This document shows positions 43,022 to 52,553 of a DNA stretch of 64,000 nt, one piece after another. The notes below the pieces were generated by a model. That model worked only from the letters and a program-made list of their open reading frames with translations, did no database searches and was not told the origin of the DNA. The stretch is from the NCBI GenBank assembly GCA_030041355.1, contig JASHNZ010000011.1:1-64000 (forward strand), read 5' to 3'. Position 1 is the first letter of the stretch. Each line of letters begins with the position of its first letter. This DNA is from Nitrososphaerales archaeon. Lineage in GTDB: Archaea > Thermoproteota > Nitrososphaeria > Nitrososphaerales > CADDZS01. A program made the translations under genes and the position numbers.

Positions 43022-43759
43022 TTATACGGACGAAGATGTAGTTAGCTTCATCAAATTTTTCATTTTTCTGAGTCTGACAAATGCAGAGGGCGCCTTTTTC
43101 ATTATGAATTTGCGTAAGGGATACATCGAATCGTAGGCGACTGTTGGGATGATAGATGATGGACTTTCTCCTAAACTTCGTCTGAAGAAATAACTGCCTC
43201 GACTTCTCAAAATAATGGATCTTGAGTTTTGGTTCATATTTTTAAGATGTACAGCCGTAGCATCTGATATAACGCACCTAAATCCATTCTTCCAAGCTTT
43301 CATACAGTATTCGGCGTCCTCAGATCCGTACCGATACATCTCATTCATTAGACCAATTTTCGAAATGACTTCTCTTTTGATTAGGACGAGAGCAAATGCA
43401 ATACTTTCTATGTCTCCATTAGGCGCAGCTTTTTCGATACCATATTGCAAGACGCCATCAGGGCCGGAAAGTCTTGCCCCTACTAGACCGATCTTAGGAT
43501 CTTCTTCTGCTTTCTTCACCATTCTTTCCAGCCATTGAGGTTGAACAAAACAATCATCATTCATAAGAACAATGTACTCCCCTTCGGAAATTTTCATCAA
43601 CCTGTTGTTGTCTTTGCTGAAACCAAAGGATCCTTTGTCATCTCGCAGGACAAATAGTTCGTACGGCAGCGTAGTGTTTGCTTCAATTGCCGCAAGACAC
43701 TTTTTCGTGTATTGATTTGAGAAACTAGTAGTCAGGACAATTATTGAGGCGGTTTTCAT
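43022..43759 (-). CDS. glycosyltransferase family 2
   Basis: 245 aa, GT-A fold. ASIIVLTTSFSNQYTKKCLAAIE opens the nucleotide-binding half, and VLMNDDCFVQPQWLERM contains the metal-binding DD motif. YRYGSEDAEYCMKAWKNGF carries the likely catalytic acidic residue. The sugar is not determined. It is the first gene of the polysaccharide locus and reads away from the next glycosyltransferase. Confidence 0.85.
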   Translation of the reverse strand: MKTASIIVLTTSFSNQYTKKCLAAIEANTTLPYELFVLRDDKGSFGFSKDNNRLMKISEGEYIVLMNDDCFVQPQWLERMVKKAEEDPKIGLVGARLSGPDGVLQYGIEKAAPNGDIESIAFALVLIKREVISKIGLMNEMYRYGSEDAEYCMKAWKNGFRCVISDATAVHLKNMNQNSRSIILRSRGSYFFRRSLGESPSSIIPTVAYDSMYPLRKFIMKKAPSAFVRLRKMKNLMKLTTSSSV

Positions 43760-43964
43760 TTTGCTTTCACTGTCTTAGGCTATTCTGATCGTTTATTTTA
43801 GTTAAACAACTGTGTGAGCAATTCGAAAGGGGTAAATAAAAAAGTTCATCGTGGATAGTGGCAGACTACTGCGCTCTGCGTTATTTTGAAAGGACGGGTC
43901 GGGTGTGCCTGGCGTTCTCTGGACTAACTGTTAAGAGATAAAGAAATCCACTGCGAACCATCAA

Positions 43965-45038
43965 TTGGTTCAGCTAGGGATACAGCCAGAAAAGACAGCC
44001 CGAAAAGGGCCTCTCGTAACATTGATTACAATTAACTACAATTCGATGTCAAAGCTAGAGATTATTCTCACATGTTTGAAATCTGTGCTCGAGCTTCAGT
44101 GGCGGCCCCTCCAACTGGTTTACATTGACAATGGCTCGACTGATCAGAGTTTTTCGAAAATTCAAGAATTTGCAAAGCAAAACGCTCCAGAGGATATTGA
44201 TCTCATATTCCTTCCGCTGCGAGCTAACCTAGGATTCGCCAAAGGAAACAATGAAGGCCTCAGAGCTTCTGATCCGTCTTCCAAATATATCGTCATTCTC
44301 AATAACGATTTAGCTCCAAAACCATATTCCCTTAATAGATTGGTAGAATTTTTGGAATCACACTCAGACTTTGCTGGCGTTCAGCCGGTAGTTATGTGCT
44401 GGGATGATGCGGAGATTGATTCAGCTGGTGGCGTTTTCACCTTTTGGGGCGCATCTGGGATTGCCAAGGGCCTTCCAAAATGGTACGCCAAGGAGCCCTT
44501 CCTAGTGAGCCATGTGTATGGAGCTTACTCAGTATATCGAAAGTCAGCAATAGAAAGAGCAGGAGGTTTGTTTCTTCCAGACTTTTTCATGTATGGTGAT
44601 GATTACGAGCTTGGAGTGAGACTTTGGTCTAATGGATACAAGTTGGCGGCATTACCTGTAGATGGTGGGCGGCATTATGTGTCAGCGACTACGGGTTTGT
44701 CCGGAACAAGCGCCTACTTCAGCATGAGAAACGAGACTTCTGTTCTAGTCATGTATTCGGGAACCTTTTCGTTCCTAGTTATTTCGCGGTCTATTGGCGT
44801 AGTGGGTTATAGCTTTGCAAAAAGACGTCGCGGTGCGGCAAGAGCTTTTATTGACGGGTTGGTTTTTGGAAGAGAAATGCGCAAGAATATGCCCAGAAAA
44901 ATGAAGAATGCAATGAAGTACGTCCCTAGGCCGAATTTCTCTTTCACTGATTTTGTGTTTATGCACTCGCGCCTGCGTTCGAGCACTCAATTTCAGAAAA
45001 ATCTATCTGATAGAATCACCAATAGCTATAATCTTTGA
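43965..45038 (+). CDS. glycosyltransferase family 2, rhamnosyltransferase-like
   Basis: 357 aa. GPLVTLITINYNSMSKLEIIL and LVYIDNGSTDQSF open the GT-A fold; YIVILNNDLAPKPYSL holds the DxD-like metal site, and FLPDFFMYGDDYELGVRLWSNGYKLA is the acceptor-side ED motif region of rhamnosyl/GlcNAc transferases. It likely adds a sugar in the polysaccharide made by the following dTDP-sugar genes. TTG start at 43965. Confidence 0.88.
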   Translation: MVQLGIQPEKTARKGPLVTLITINYNSMSKLEIILTCLKSVLELQWRPLQLVYIDNGSTDQSFSKIQEFAKQNAPEDIDLIFLPLRANLGFAKGNNEGLRASDPSSKYIVILNNDLAPKPYSLNRLVEFLESHSDFAGVQPVVMCWDDAEIDSAGGVFTFWGASGIAKGLPKWYAKEPFLVSHVYGAYSVYRKSAIERAGGLFLPDFFMYGDDYELGVRLWSNGYKLAALPVDGGRHYVSATTGLSGTSAYFSMRNETSVLVMYSGTFSFLVISRSIGVVGYSFAKRRRGAARAFIDGLVFGREMRKNMPRKMKNAMKYVPRPNFSFTDFVFMHSRLRSSTQFQKNLSDRITNSYNL

Positions 45039-45173
45039 GCTAGGATTCTATCTGTAATATCGGGAACAACTTGGCTATCAACTACGAGCTTTGGAGATAT
45101 TAAGAGAATAATGAGCATTTACTGCCTCCACGAATTTTAATATAGGTTAACAAGAGGTCAGACAGGAAGAGAA

Positions 45174-46196
45174 TTGCGAATTTTTGTTACGGGCGGAGGA
45201 GGCTATATTGGCACAACTCTGGTTCCGTACCTTCTCGATCGGGGTCATCAAGTAACAGTTCTTGACAGATTCTACTTTGGAAAGGATATTCTAGAATCTC
45301 AAGTCAAGTCTCAAGAAAATCTTCAATTGATCCAAGATGATACACGTTACTTTGATGGGAGAACACTAATCGGTAATGATGCCGTCGTCGATATGGCGGC
45401 TCTCTCGAACGACCCTGCAGGAGAGCTAGATCCTTGGAAGACTTTTGACATAAACTATCTTGGCAGGTCGAGAGTAGCTAGGCTTGCGAAGGAGGCTAAT
45501 GTCAAGAGATACCTCCTGATTTCATCTTGCTCGATTTACGGTTTCCAAGAGGGAATACTTACGGAAGACTCGAAAACAAACCCTCTCACAACATATGCCA
45601 AGGCAAACATGCTAGCGGAAAATGACAATTTGCCTTTAGGAGATTCGGAGTTCACAAGCACCACTGTGCGATTTGCCACAATCTACGGTTTGTCTGGTAG
45701 AATGAGATTTGATATTGCCATAAACGGGATGGTGCTTGGAGCTTTTAAGAATGGGAAGATTCCAATAATGCGAGACGGGACGCAGTGGCGCCCATTCTTA
45801 CATGTAAAGGACGCGGCGCGTGCTGTTCTTGCTATTCTAGAATGTGAAGCAGGTAAAGTAAATCATCAACTATTCAATGTCGGCTCAAATTTGCAAAATT
45901 ACCAGATCAAGGATTTGGCTGAGATTGTAGCCCGTTCCATGACTAAAAGACCTTCCATCGAATGGTACGGAGACCCTGACAAGCGTTCGTATCGTGTGAG
46001 TTTTGATAAGGCTCGCAGGATCTTGGGCTATGAAACGAAGTTTACTCCTGCAGATGCCGTTCGGGAAATAGAGTCTGCGCTTGCCAATGGAAAGGTATCT
46101 GACACAGTCAAGACAAGGACAGTCGAGTGGTACAAACATCTTTTAGCCGATAAGCAAGCTTCAAAAGAAGTCGAGCTGAGAGGTAGCGTACTTTAG
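45174..46196 (+). CDS. NAD-dependent epimerase/dehydratase (extended SDR)
   Basis: 340 aa. GGGGYIGTTLVPYLL is the Rossmann glycine motif and ISSCSIYG the catalytic Ser/Thr strand. The YxxxK motif reads TYAKANML, so the catalytic Lys position holds Asn. FATIYGLSGRMRFDIAINGM and DGTQWRPFLHVKDAA are typical of nucleotide-sugar SDRs. TTG start at 45174. It stands 5 bp before the 3,5-epimerase gene and probably acts on the same sugar nucleotide, but activity is uncertain without the Lys. Confidence 0.88.
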   Translation: MRIFVTGGGGYIGTTLVPYLLDRGHQVTVLDRFYFGKDILESQVKSQENLQLIQDDTRYFDGRTLIGNDAVVDMAALSNDPAGELDPWKTFDINYLGRSRVARLAKEANVKRYLLISSCSIYGFQEGILTEDSKTNPLTTYAKANMLAENDNLPLGDSEFTSTTVRFATIYGLSGRMRFDIAINGMVLGAFKNGKIPIMRDGTQWRPFLHVKDAARAVLAILECEAGKVNHQLFNVGSNLQNYQIKDLAEIVARSMTKRPSIEWYGDPDKRSYRVSFDKARRILGYETKFTPADAVREIESALANGKVSDTVKTRTVEWYKHLLADKQASKEVELRGSVL

Positions 46197-46201
46197 TAAA
46201 T

Positions 46202-46705
46202 GTGAAAGTAGACATGCTTCCAGGAAACAATGTTTACGACATTAAGAAACTTCCTGACGAAAGAGGTTTCTTTGCCGAAATTCTAAGAGAGGACTGGAGT
46301 GATTTTACTCAAGGAGATAAGATTGTTCAGGCAAATCTATCATACAGTTATCCAGGAATGATAAGGGCTTGGCACAGACATCTCAGAGGCCAGGTTGACT
46401 ACTTTATCGTCCTAAAAGGAGCGATGAAAATATGTGCGTATGATGATGACCCCTCTTCGGCAACAAACGGTAAACTAGATGAGATTGTTGCCAGTTCGGA
46501 AAGACTTCAGGTCGTAAGAATCGTGGGCAAGAATTGGCATGGCACTAAGACTATCTCAAGCGAGCCTTCTCTGACAGTGTACGCAACAACAAGGCTATAT
46601 GATTACAAAAATCCTGATGAAGAGAGAAGAAACTGGAACGATCCAAAGATCGTCGATCCAAAAACAAAACAATCATTTGACTGGAACAAGCCTCCGCACA
46701 AGTAG
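46202..46705 (+). CDS. dTDP-4-dehydrorhamnose 3,5-epimerase-like cupin
   Basis: 167 aa RmlC-type cupin. KLPDERGFFAEILREDWSDF is the family opening, AWHRHLRGQVDYFIVLKGAMKI carries the catalytic His, and the Tyr-rich LTVYATTRLYDYKNPDEERRNW ending is typical. It epimerises C3/C5 of a keto-deoxysugar nucleotide. The GTG start is 5 bp after the SDR gene. Confidence 0.88.
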   Translation: MKVDMLPGNNVYDIKKLPDERGFFAEILREDWSDFTQGDKIVQANLSYSYPGMIRAWHRHLRGQVDYFIVLKGAMKICAYDDDPSSATNGKLDEIVASSERLQVVRIVGKNWHGTKTISSEPSLTVYATTRLYDYKNPDEERRNWNDPKIVDPKTKQSFDWNKPPHK

Positions 46706-46771
46706 GCAAAATTCGGGCAAGAGACTGTCACATTTCCTCATTAATTCATATCCAATCCGAGAGAAATGTAA

Positions 46772-47725
46772 TTGCATTCCTTACAATTACTCATTATTGG
46801 TGCTGGGGGTCAAGTCGGAGAGAAATTAGGGCGGGCTGCCCAGCGAAGAGGACATGAAGTGATCGCGGCCTATAAGTCTAAGGCACCAGACGCTAACTTC
46901 TCTGAAGCCATAGTCCTTGATAAGACCCGTGAATCCGATGTCGACAGAATAGTTTCAAATTTTCAACCGAATGTCATTGTGGACACCGCCGCACTTCATA
47001 ATGTAGACTACTGCGAAACTCATCAGGATGAAGCTATGACCGTAAATCGCGATGGGACAGCGAATGTTGCCCGCGCCGCCTCGCGCATAAAAGCAAAATT
47101 CATTTTTATTTCAACTGATTTTGTCTTTGATGGAGCAGGTGCTCCCTACAAAGAGGAATCAACGCCAAATCCTCTGAGCGTTTACGCCAAGAGCAAACTT
47201 GGAGGGGAGACAGCAGCTCTGACGATAAGTGAGAACTCCGCAGTATGCAGGCCTGCCGTAATATACAGCTGGAAACAGTCTGCAAAGTTGTATACCGCGA
47301 ACTCCTCATCTGGAAAGCCTCTCAATTTTGGTGCTTGGCTAGTCTCCCAACTAAAAGGTGAGAAAGAGGTAAAGATCGTAACGGATCAGATTACTTCTCC
47401 GACGCTTGCCGACGATCTTGCAGGCGCGATCCTAGCAATTGCCGAAAATCCTTTAGCAAGAGGTATTTTCCACACGGCGGGAACGACTGCTCTTAGCCGG
47501 TATGATTTCTCCACCCAACTGGCAAGGAAATTAGGCTTGGATGAGAATTTGATTCGCCCGATAGAATCTTCCGTGCTTAAGCAAGTGGCGAAGAGACCGA
47601 TCAACAGCAGCCTTTTGTCCGATCGAATAAGGCGGGAGCTCGGTTATACCATGATGAGCATCGATCAGGCTTTAGAGAACTTCGCAGCAGCGGTTCATGG
47701 AGAAGTTCTTGCCCCTGAAGCTTAG
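46772..47725 (+). CDS. rfbD: dTDP-4-dehydrorhamnose reductase
   Basis: 317 aa, RmlD-type SDR. LLIIGAGGQVGEKLGRAAQRRG is the NADPH loop, VDTAALHNVDYCE and FISTDFVFDG are signature strands, and LSVYAKSKLGGE gives the complete YxxxK active site. It makes the final reduction to a dTDP-6-deoxyhexose such as rhamnose. TTG start at 46772. It is the third of four sugar-nucleotide genes on this strand. Confidence 0.92.
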   Translation: MHSLQLLIIGAGGQVGEKLGRAAQRRGHEVIAAYKSKAPDANFSEAIVLDKTRESDVDRIVSNFQPNVIVDTAALHNVDYCETHQDEAMTVNRDGTANVARAASRIKAKFIFISTDFVFDGAGAPYKEESTPNPLSVYAKSKLGGETAALTISENSAVCRPAVIYSWKQSAKLYTANSSSGKPLNFGAWLVSQLKGEKEVKIVTDQITSPTLADDLAGAILAIAENPLARGIFHTAGTTALSRYDFSTQLARKLGLDENLIRPIESSVLKQVAKRPINSSLLSDRIRRELGYTMMSIDQALENFAAAVHGEVLAPEA

Positions 47726-47751
47726 GAAATCTGAGAGTTGCGATAGTATCA

Positions 47752-48825
47752 ATGAAGGGATTGCTCCTTGCAGGTGGTCATGGAACTAGACTAAGGCCGC
47801 TTACGTACACAGGAAACAAGCACATGCTGCCAATTGCGAACAAACCTATGCTGCTCTACGGCCTTGAACATTTGAAAAATGCAGGGATCAACGAAGTCGG
47901 AATCATTCTTGGTCCCATCAAAGAGGGGGTTGTTGAAACTATTGGCGACGGTTCAAAATTCGATTTGAAGGTCACATACATAGATCAGCCTGATCCCTTG
48001 GGATTAGCGCACGCCGTCAAGGTTTCCAGAGACTTCATTCTTGACGAGCCCTTTGTCATGTATCTAGGAGACAATCTTCTAAAACAAGGTGTGGCCGATT
48101 TTGTCGAGATCTTCACAAAGAACAAACTTGACTGCGTCATAGGAGTATCGCCAGTAAAAGATCCATCCAGATTTGGTATAGCTGAGCTTGATGAAAAGAC
48201 AGGAGGAATTATTCGACTTGTTGAGAAACCGAGAGAACCTAAGAGTAATCTTGCATTAATAGGCGTGTACACATTTAATTCTTCGATCTTCGACGCGGTG
48301 AACCGGATTAAGCCCAGTTGGAGAAACGAGCTCGAAATAACGGACGCCATTCAAATCCTCGTGAACGATGGACGAAAGGTCGAGGTGGAGAGAGTCTCCG
48401 GTTGGTGGAAGGACACTGGCAAGCCGGAAGACCTTCTAGAAGCCAATCAGCTTGTTCTTTCTGACCTTAAGGGTTCAATCAACGGAGAAATATCCGAAAA
48501 AGCGACTGTCACAGGCAATCTAGGTCTGGGACTTGGTTCCAGAATCAAAGAAGGAGTCAACATTCGGGGGCCTGCCATAATTGGAGATAATTGTCAGATA
48601 GGTCCAAACGTCTACATTGGCCCGTATACTTCGATCGGAGAAGACTGTATTGTCAAAGACGTGGAAATTGAAAATAGCATTGTCATGAAAGGTTCTAGAA
48701 TCGAGAACAACAAGAGAATTGTGGACAGTTTGATAGGTGCTTATAGTACGATTTTAAGTGCTGAATCAATCAGACCCCGAGGATACAAGCTTGTGATCGG
48801 GGAAAGATCATTCGCTCAGATTTAG
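47752..48825 (+). CDS. rfbA: glucose-1-phosphate thymidylyltransferase, long form
   Basis: 357 aa. LLLAGGHGTRLRPLTYTGNKHMLPI is the nucleotidyltransferase motif; YLGDNLL carries the metal Asp, and EKPREPKSN and SGWWKDTGKPEDLLEA are conserved. A left-handed beta-helix with hexapeptide repeats (ATVTGNLGLGLGSRIKEG to IGPYTSIGEDC) fills residues 240-340, as in long archaeal RmlA proteins. It supplies dTDP-glucose for the deoxysugar pathway. No dTDP-glucose 4,6-dehydratase (rfbB) is seen in the window. Confidence 0.93.
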   Translation: MKGLLLAGGHGTRLRPLTYTGNKHMLPIANKPMLLYGLEHLKNAGINEVGIILGPIKEGVVETIGDGSKFDLKVTYIDQPDPLGLAHAVKVSRDFILDEPFVMYLGDNLLKQGVADFVEIFTKNKLDCVIGVSPVKDPSRFGIAELDEKTGGIIRLVEKPREPKSNLALIGVYTFNSSIFDAVNRIKPSWRNELEITDAIQILVNDGRKVEVERVSGWWKDTGKPEDLLEANQLVLSDLKGSINGEISEKATVTGNLGLGLGSRIKEGVNIRGPAIIGDNCQIGPNVYIGPYTSIGEDCIVKDVEIENSIVMKGSRIENNKRIVDSLIGAYSTILSAESIRPRGYKLVIGERSFAQI

Positions 48826-48892
48826 GCGCAAACTGAGTGTCGCCCTAATTTCCTTCTCTAAGGGGGATCAGAGAAGCACAGAGACGGCCATT

Positions 48893-50443
48893 CTAGCGTC
48901 TATTCGGTAGCGCCCAGAGGTTTTGAATAATTGCCTTAACCAGGCTTCTAACAGTTTTACTGAGGGCATACACGATCGCGACATATACCGCCAAACCTAA
49001 AAGACCCACACCGATTATGTTGAGGGCCTGAAGGACCTCGCCGTTTTGAAGCGGAAAGGGGTAATACCTGCCAAAAGCGTACATTAAGATTCCAAAAACT
49101 GCAGAGCCAACCAGAAGAGCCCTGATCATCTCGAAATCCAGAGTAATCGGAGCAATCTTGTGAGAGAAATAAACCTTCAACACTAGTGCTATGAAGGAAA
49201 TTCCCGCGTAAATGCTGGCCCAGATGATACCGACATGCAACAGAAGACTGGTGGAACTTGGATTTGCAAGGATCTCTGGACCGAAAAAGACTCCCACCAC
49301 AGCGAGCGATCCCAGATACGCACCAGCAAGTGAAAGATTTATCCTAGAAAGAATGAAGAGCTTACTGTGGCGATAGTTGCTGAGGTTCACAGCCTCATCT
49401 CTGTCAGTGGTATCTGAGGCACTGATGGTATACTCAAATAGACTCTGAGCAGCATCAAAGCCACTTCCGATTACAAGGACTAGGAGAACACCCGAAGCCA
49501 CGGCATAAACGTGGTTCAAAAGATTCAGCAACTGCATACGGAGAAAAATTCCTCCTAAAATCATAGGGAAGAGAAACAGCAGCTGAAGCTCCAGGACCTC
49601 TTTTGTGGCCCTCTTGGGATCGGCCCCAGCTAGGACACTCGGGTATAGACCCTGACCAAGATAAGCAGAATAGCCAGTTATAGTGGAAATCACAACCGCG
49701 GCCGCAAAATAAGCTAGTAAATTTGCGGAGCCGGTAAGCGCTGCTATGACGAGAAAGTCAAAACTCCTTATCAAATTATGAAGATTGTTGAGGATGGCAA
49801 GCCAACCAGTTTTCACCATCCTTGAAATTGTCTGCAAAGAGACCTTGTCTTTGTATTCAGTTCGAGTGAGGAATATTGTCAATACAAATTGGAATGCCTG
49901 AGCAAACACGACCGTCAAGATGGCGCCTGTTAGCGTTAGCTTGAGAACGTCTAGCATGTAAAATCCAATAACCACTTTCGCGATTTCAAAAGAGGCAAAG
50001 CCTACGCTGTTTCTTTCAGGACTAGTAGCCCAAAGAAGCGCTTCGAATGAAGCTGCGAATGTATAGAGGGCTATTTGAGGGGAGGAAAGAATGAAGAAAA
50101 ATAGATTTGATGAACTCGTTACTTGACCATGGATTGTACTAGCAATAGGGATAGATATTGCAAGAAAGACTAGAGAAAGAACCACGGAGAAAATCGCTGA
50201 GCCTACAACGATAGTTTTTCCAAGAAACACTCCTCTAGCTCTATATCGCGTCGTCCAGAACGCAAGTATCGAAGTGGGGAGCAACGTGTATCCGAGTGTC
50301 TTCCCTATGAGCGACCAAAGGCCGAATTCGGATGTAGAAAGATGGGTGGTGACAAGCACGGTGAAGACTAAACCAGTCAGCAGGCTCCCAAGTTTCACAG
50401 CGAATGAAACTAAACCAGATCTTCTGACACGTACCCTACTCAA
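48893..50443 (-). CDS. polysaccharide flippase (Wzx/MATE-like)
   Basis: 516 aa with about 14 hydrophobic helices, and an Arg-rich N-terminus followed by SGLVSFAVKLGSLLTGLVFTVL, the usual first helix of Wzx-type exporters; FGLWSLIGKTLGYTLLPTSILAFW matches the family. It should flip a lipid-linked sugar unit across the membrane, fitting the surrounding glycan genes. TTG start at 50443. It is convergent with rfbA. Confidence 0.88.
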   Translation of the reverse strand: MSRVRVRRSGLVSFAVKLGSLLTGLVFTVLVTTHLSTSEFGLWSLIGKTLGYTLLPTSILAFWTTRYRARGVFLGKTIVVGSAIFSVVLSLVFLAISIPIASTIHGQVTSSSNLFFFILSSPQIALYTFAASFEALLWATSPERNSVGFASFEIAKVVIGFYMLDVLKLTLTGAILTVVFAQAFQFVLTIFLTRTEYKDKVSLQTISRMVKTGWLAILNNLHNLIRSFDFLVIAALTGSANLLAYFAAAVVISTITGYSAYLGQGLYPSVLAGADPKRATKEVLELQLLFLFPMILGGIFLRMQLLNLLNHVYAVASGVLLVLVIGSGFDAAQSLFEYTISASDTTDRDEAVNLSNYRHSKLFILSRINLSLAGAYLGSLAVVGVFFGPEILANPSSTSLLLHVGIIWASIYAGISFIALVLKVYFSHKIAPITLDFEMIRALLVGSAVFGILMYAFGRYYPFPLQNGEVLQALNIIGVGLLGLAVYVAIVYALSKTVRSLVKAIIQNLWALPNRR

Positions 50444-50611
50444 AGTTGATCAATTTCCAATAAGCCAAAGTCTCTTTTGCTAGCCAAGGGAGTTTTGCAT
50501 GCAATAATAAAATTATGACAACATCTTCACTTTACATAGCGAGAGAAGTCATGATGTAGTTTAACGCACCCCTTGCAAAACGGGTCTTCAGATCAATACG
50601 CATAATATGGA

Positions 50612-51682
50612 TTGAAGAGGCGAGCTTATCTGAAAATGTCGGATGAAGGAAAGAAAACTCGCAGAGTGCTCTGCATAGTCTGGGCTCCTTTCAGCGCCAG
50701 GATGAACGAGCTTGCTGCAGAAATTGGTGGGAAGAAGGCAATCTTCACTTTCCTTTACGGCCGTATGTACTTTGCCCCGCTCAGATACACTATCTTGTTC
50801 TTGAGGACAATGCTTCTAATTGCTAGGGAGAGACCAGACGTGATTTACTCCCAAAACCCCTCTGTGTTTTGTCCCATGTCGTGTCTCCCCTATTGCATGA
50901 TCTGGCGAAAAAAGCTAGTTATTGATCATCACGCCGTATGGAGCATGAAAACTTTTTCCACGGGTTTTCTCAGCAGGACAATCAGAAGCCTCGAAAAATT
51001 TGTAGTCTCTAGATCATACGCGAATACAGCTCCTCATCCATTGTGGGCAAGAGAGCTTGAGAAAATGGGCGGTAGAAATGTCCTGACTATATTTGATTAC
51101 GTGGGAAATAATGAAGAAAAAAGAGATGAGCGAGTCCGCGAAAAATATTCGCAAGGGAGGAAATTCATTGCTCTCGCACCTCATGGAGGCCATCCTTTAG
51201 AAAGAATAGAGAGCGAAATCGAAGGCGCGCGTTCCATCGACTCTCTTACTCTGCTCCTTTCGGGGCCACCAAGCAAGCTAAAAGTGCGATTGAGTCAAAT
51301 TGAACTAGGTTCTAATGCTCGCTACATCGGATTCCTAGAAAGAGAGGACTATGAGAAGCTTAAGGCATCGGTGGATCTCGGTCTGAGCATCACAGATGAG
51401 CCTTATACCATCTCCCATTCTTTACTAGAATTTGCGGCGAGCTCGATCCCTGCGATATCATCAGAGCAGGAAGCCGTTCGATTGTTGTTTGGGGATTCTC
51501 TCCTGTACGTAAATTCATCTAAGAAGGAAGACGTTCGAACTGCCATAGAATCAATGATCGATGATCCTAAACTCCTAAGCGACTTCAAAGAGAGAATTAG
51601 GCAATGTCAATACAAATTACAGACTAGGAGGGAACAAGAAATTGAAGTTCTGAGAAAACTTCTGAACCTGCCAGAAAGCTAA
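50612..51682 (+). CDS. glycosyltransferase, GT4-like
   Basis: 356 aa GT-B-type. RERPDVIYSQNPSVFCPMSC and KKLVIDHHAVWSMKTFSTG mark the N-terminal half; LTLLLSGPPSKLKVRL, YIGFLEREDYEKLKASVDLGLSI and HSLLEFAASSIPAISSEQEAVR resemble the C-terminal donor half with its acidic motif. The TTG at 50612 is used; the ATG at 50636 is possible. It is probably part of the same glycan pathway. Confidence 0.8.
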   Translation: MKRRAYLKMSDEGKKTRRVLCIVWAPFSARMNELAAEIGGKKAIFTFLYGRMYFAPLRYTILFLRTMLLIARERPDVIYSQNPSVFCPMSCLPYCMIWRKKLVIDHHAVWSMKTFSTGFLSRTIRSLEKFVVSRSYANTAPHPLWARELEKMGGRNVLTIFDYVGNNEEKRDERVREKYSQGRKFIALAPHGGHPLERIESEIEGARSIDSLTLLLSGPPSKLKVRLSQIELGSNARYIGFLEREDYEKLKASVDLGLSITDEPYTISHSLLEFAASSIPAISSEQEAVRLLFGDSLLYVNSSKKEDVRTAIESMIDDPKLLSDFKERIRQCQYKLQTRREQEIEVLRKLLNLPES

Positions 51683-51748
51683 TTTGTTGCTATACCCGCA
51701 TAATACTTATTTCTCATTATCAGATGCGGCCTTTCAACGCTGGAATAA

Positions 51749-52537
51749 ATGCACATCTTCATAAGCCACGATGTCGACTGGCCACGATCTGGTCCAGGCA
51801 TTGAACATATCCTCGCGAGAAGCGATAGATTTGATGAAGCGACCCTTCAGCGAGTCAGAAATGAGCACTTTAATCCCTACCACGGGATACCCTTTGTTCT
51901 AGATATCGAGAAGGAATTCCAACTCAGATCAACCTTCTTTTTCCGACCGACTTATGATGATTCTCAAAGAGTCGACGTCTACGAAGATGAAATCAAAGAT
52001 TTAAGGAAGAATGGTTGGGAGGTGGGTCTCCATATTAATGATGCGGAATCCCTAGACTCAATAACTCGCGAGAAAGAAACACTTGAAGCGGTCGCCGGTT
52101 CAAAAGTCCTTGGAACGCGGGTGCACTATCTGAGAATTGCACAGGAGAGACTGCCCCTATTGCATAAAGCTGGATTTCTCTACGACTCTTCATTGACGTA
52201 CTCGAGAGATAGATTTGATTTGCGAAATACTGGTTATCTCATTGAGAAGGACGGCCTCGTCATCTTTCCGATCACTTTCATGGATGCATATCTGTTCAGC
52301 TACTCTCACCTGAACGAGGAGAACGTGATTCGATTTATGGTCTCAAACCTCGTGGATGCACAAAAATCAGGAGCCAAATTTGCCACGATACTCTGGCATG
52401 ACAATGCCATACTCATGCGTGGCGGAAGGGTCTACAGAGAATTGCTCGAAAAGCTGGTTGACATGGATCAGGTTGCTTTGGTGAGAGGAATTGATGCATT
52501 TCACTTGGCAACCTCAAATCCCCCGGGCGCGAATTGA
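51749..52537 (+). CDS. polysaccharide deacetylase (NodB-like)
   Basis: 262 aa. FISHDVDWP supplies the catalytic and metal Asp residues, GWEVGLHINDAESLD the second metal/His strand, and ATILWHDNAILM the last catalytic His region. No signal peptide is seen, so it acts on an intracellular sugar intermediate or precursor. ATG start at 51749. It is followed by the ATP-grasp and HAD genes. Confidence 0.82.
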   Translation: MHIFISHDVDWPRSGPGIEHILARSDRFDEATLQRVRNEHFNPYHGIPFVLDIEKEFQLRSTFFFRPTYDDSQRVDVYEDEIKDLRKNGWEVGLHINDAESLDSITREKETLEAVAGSKVLGTRVHYLRIAQERLPLLHKAGFLYDSSLTYSRDRFDLRNTGYLIEKDGLVIFPITFMDAYLFSYSHLNEENVIRFMVSNLVDAQKSGAKFATILWHDNAILMRGGRVYRELLEKLVDMDQVALVRGIDAFHLATSNPPGAN

Positions 52538-52553
52538 TGGGAGATCGAACGCT

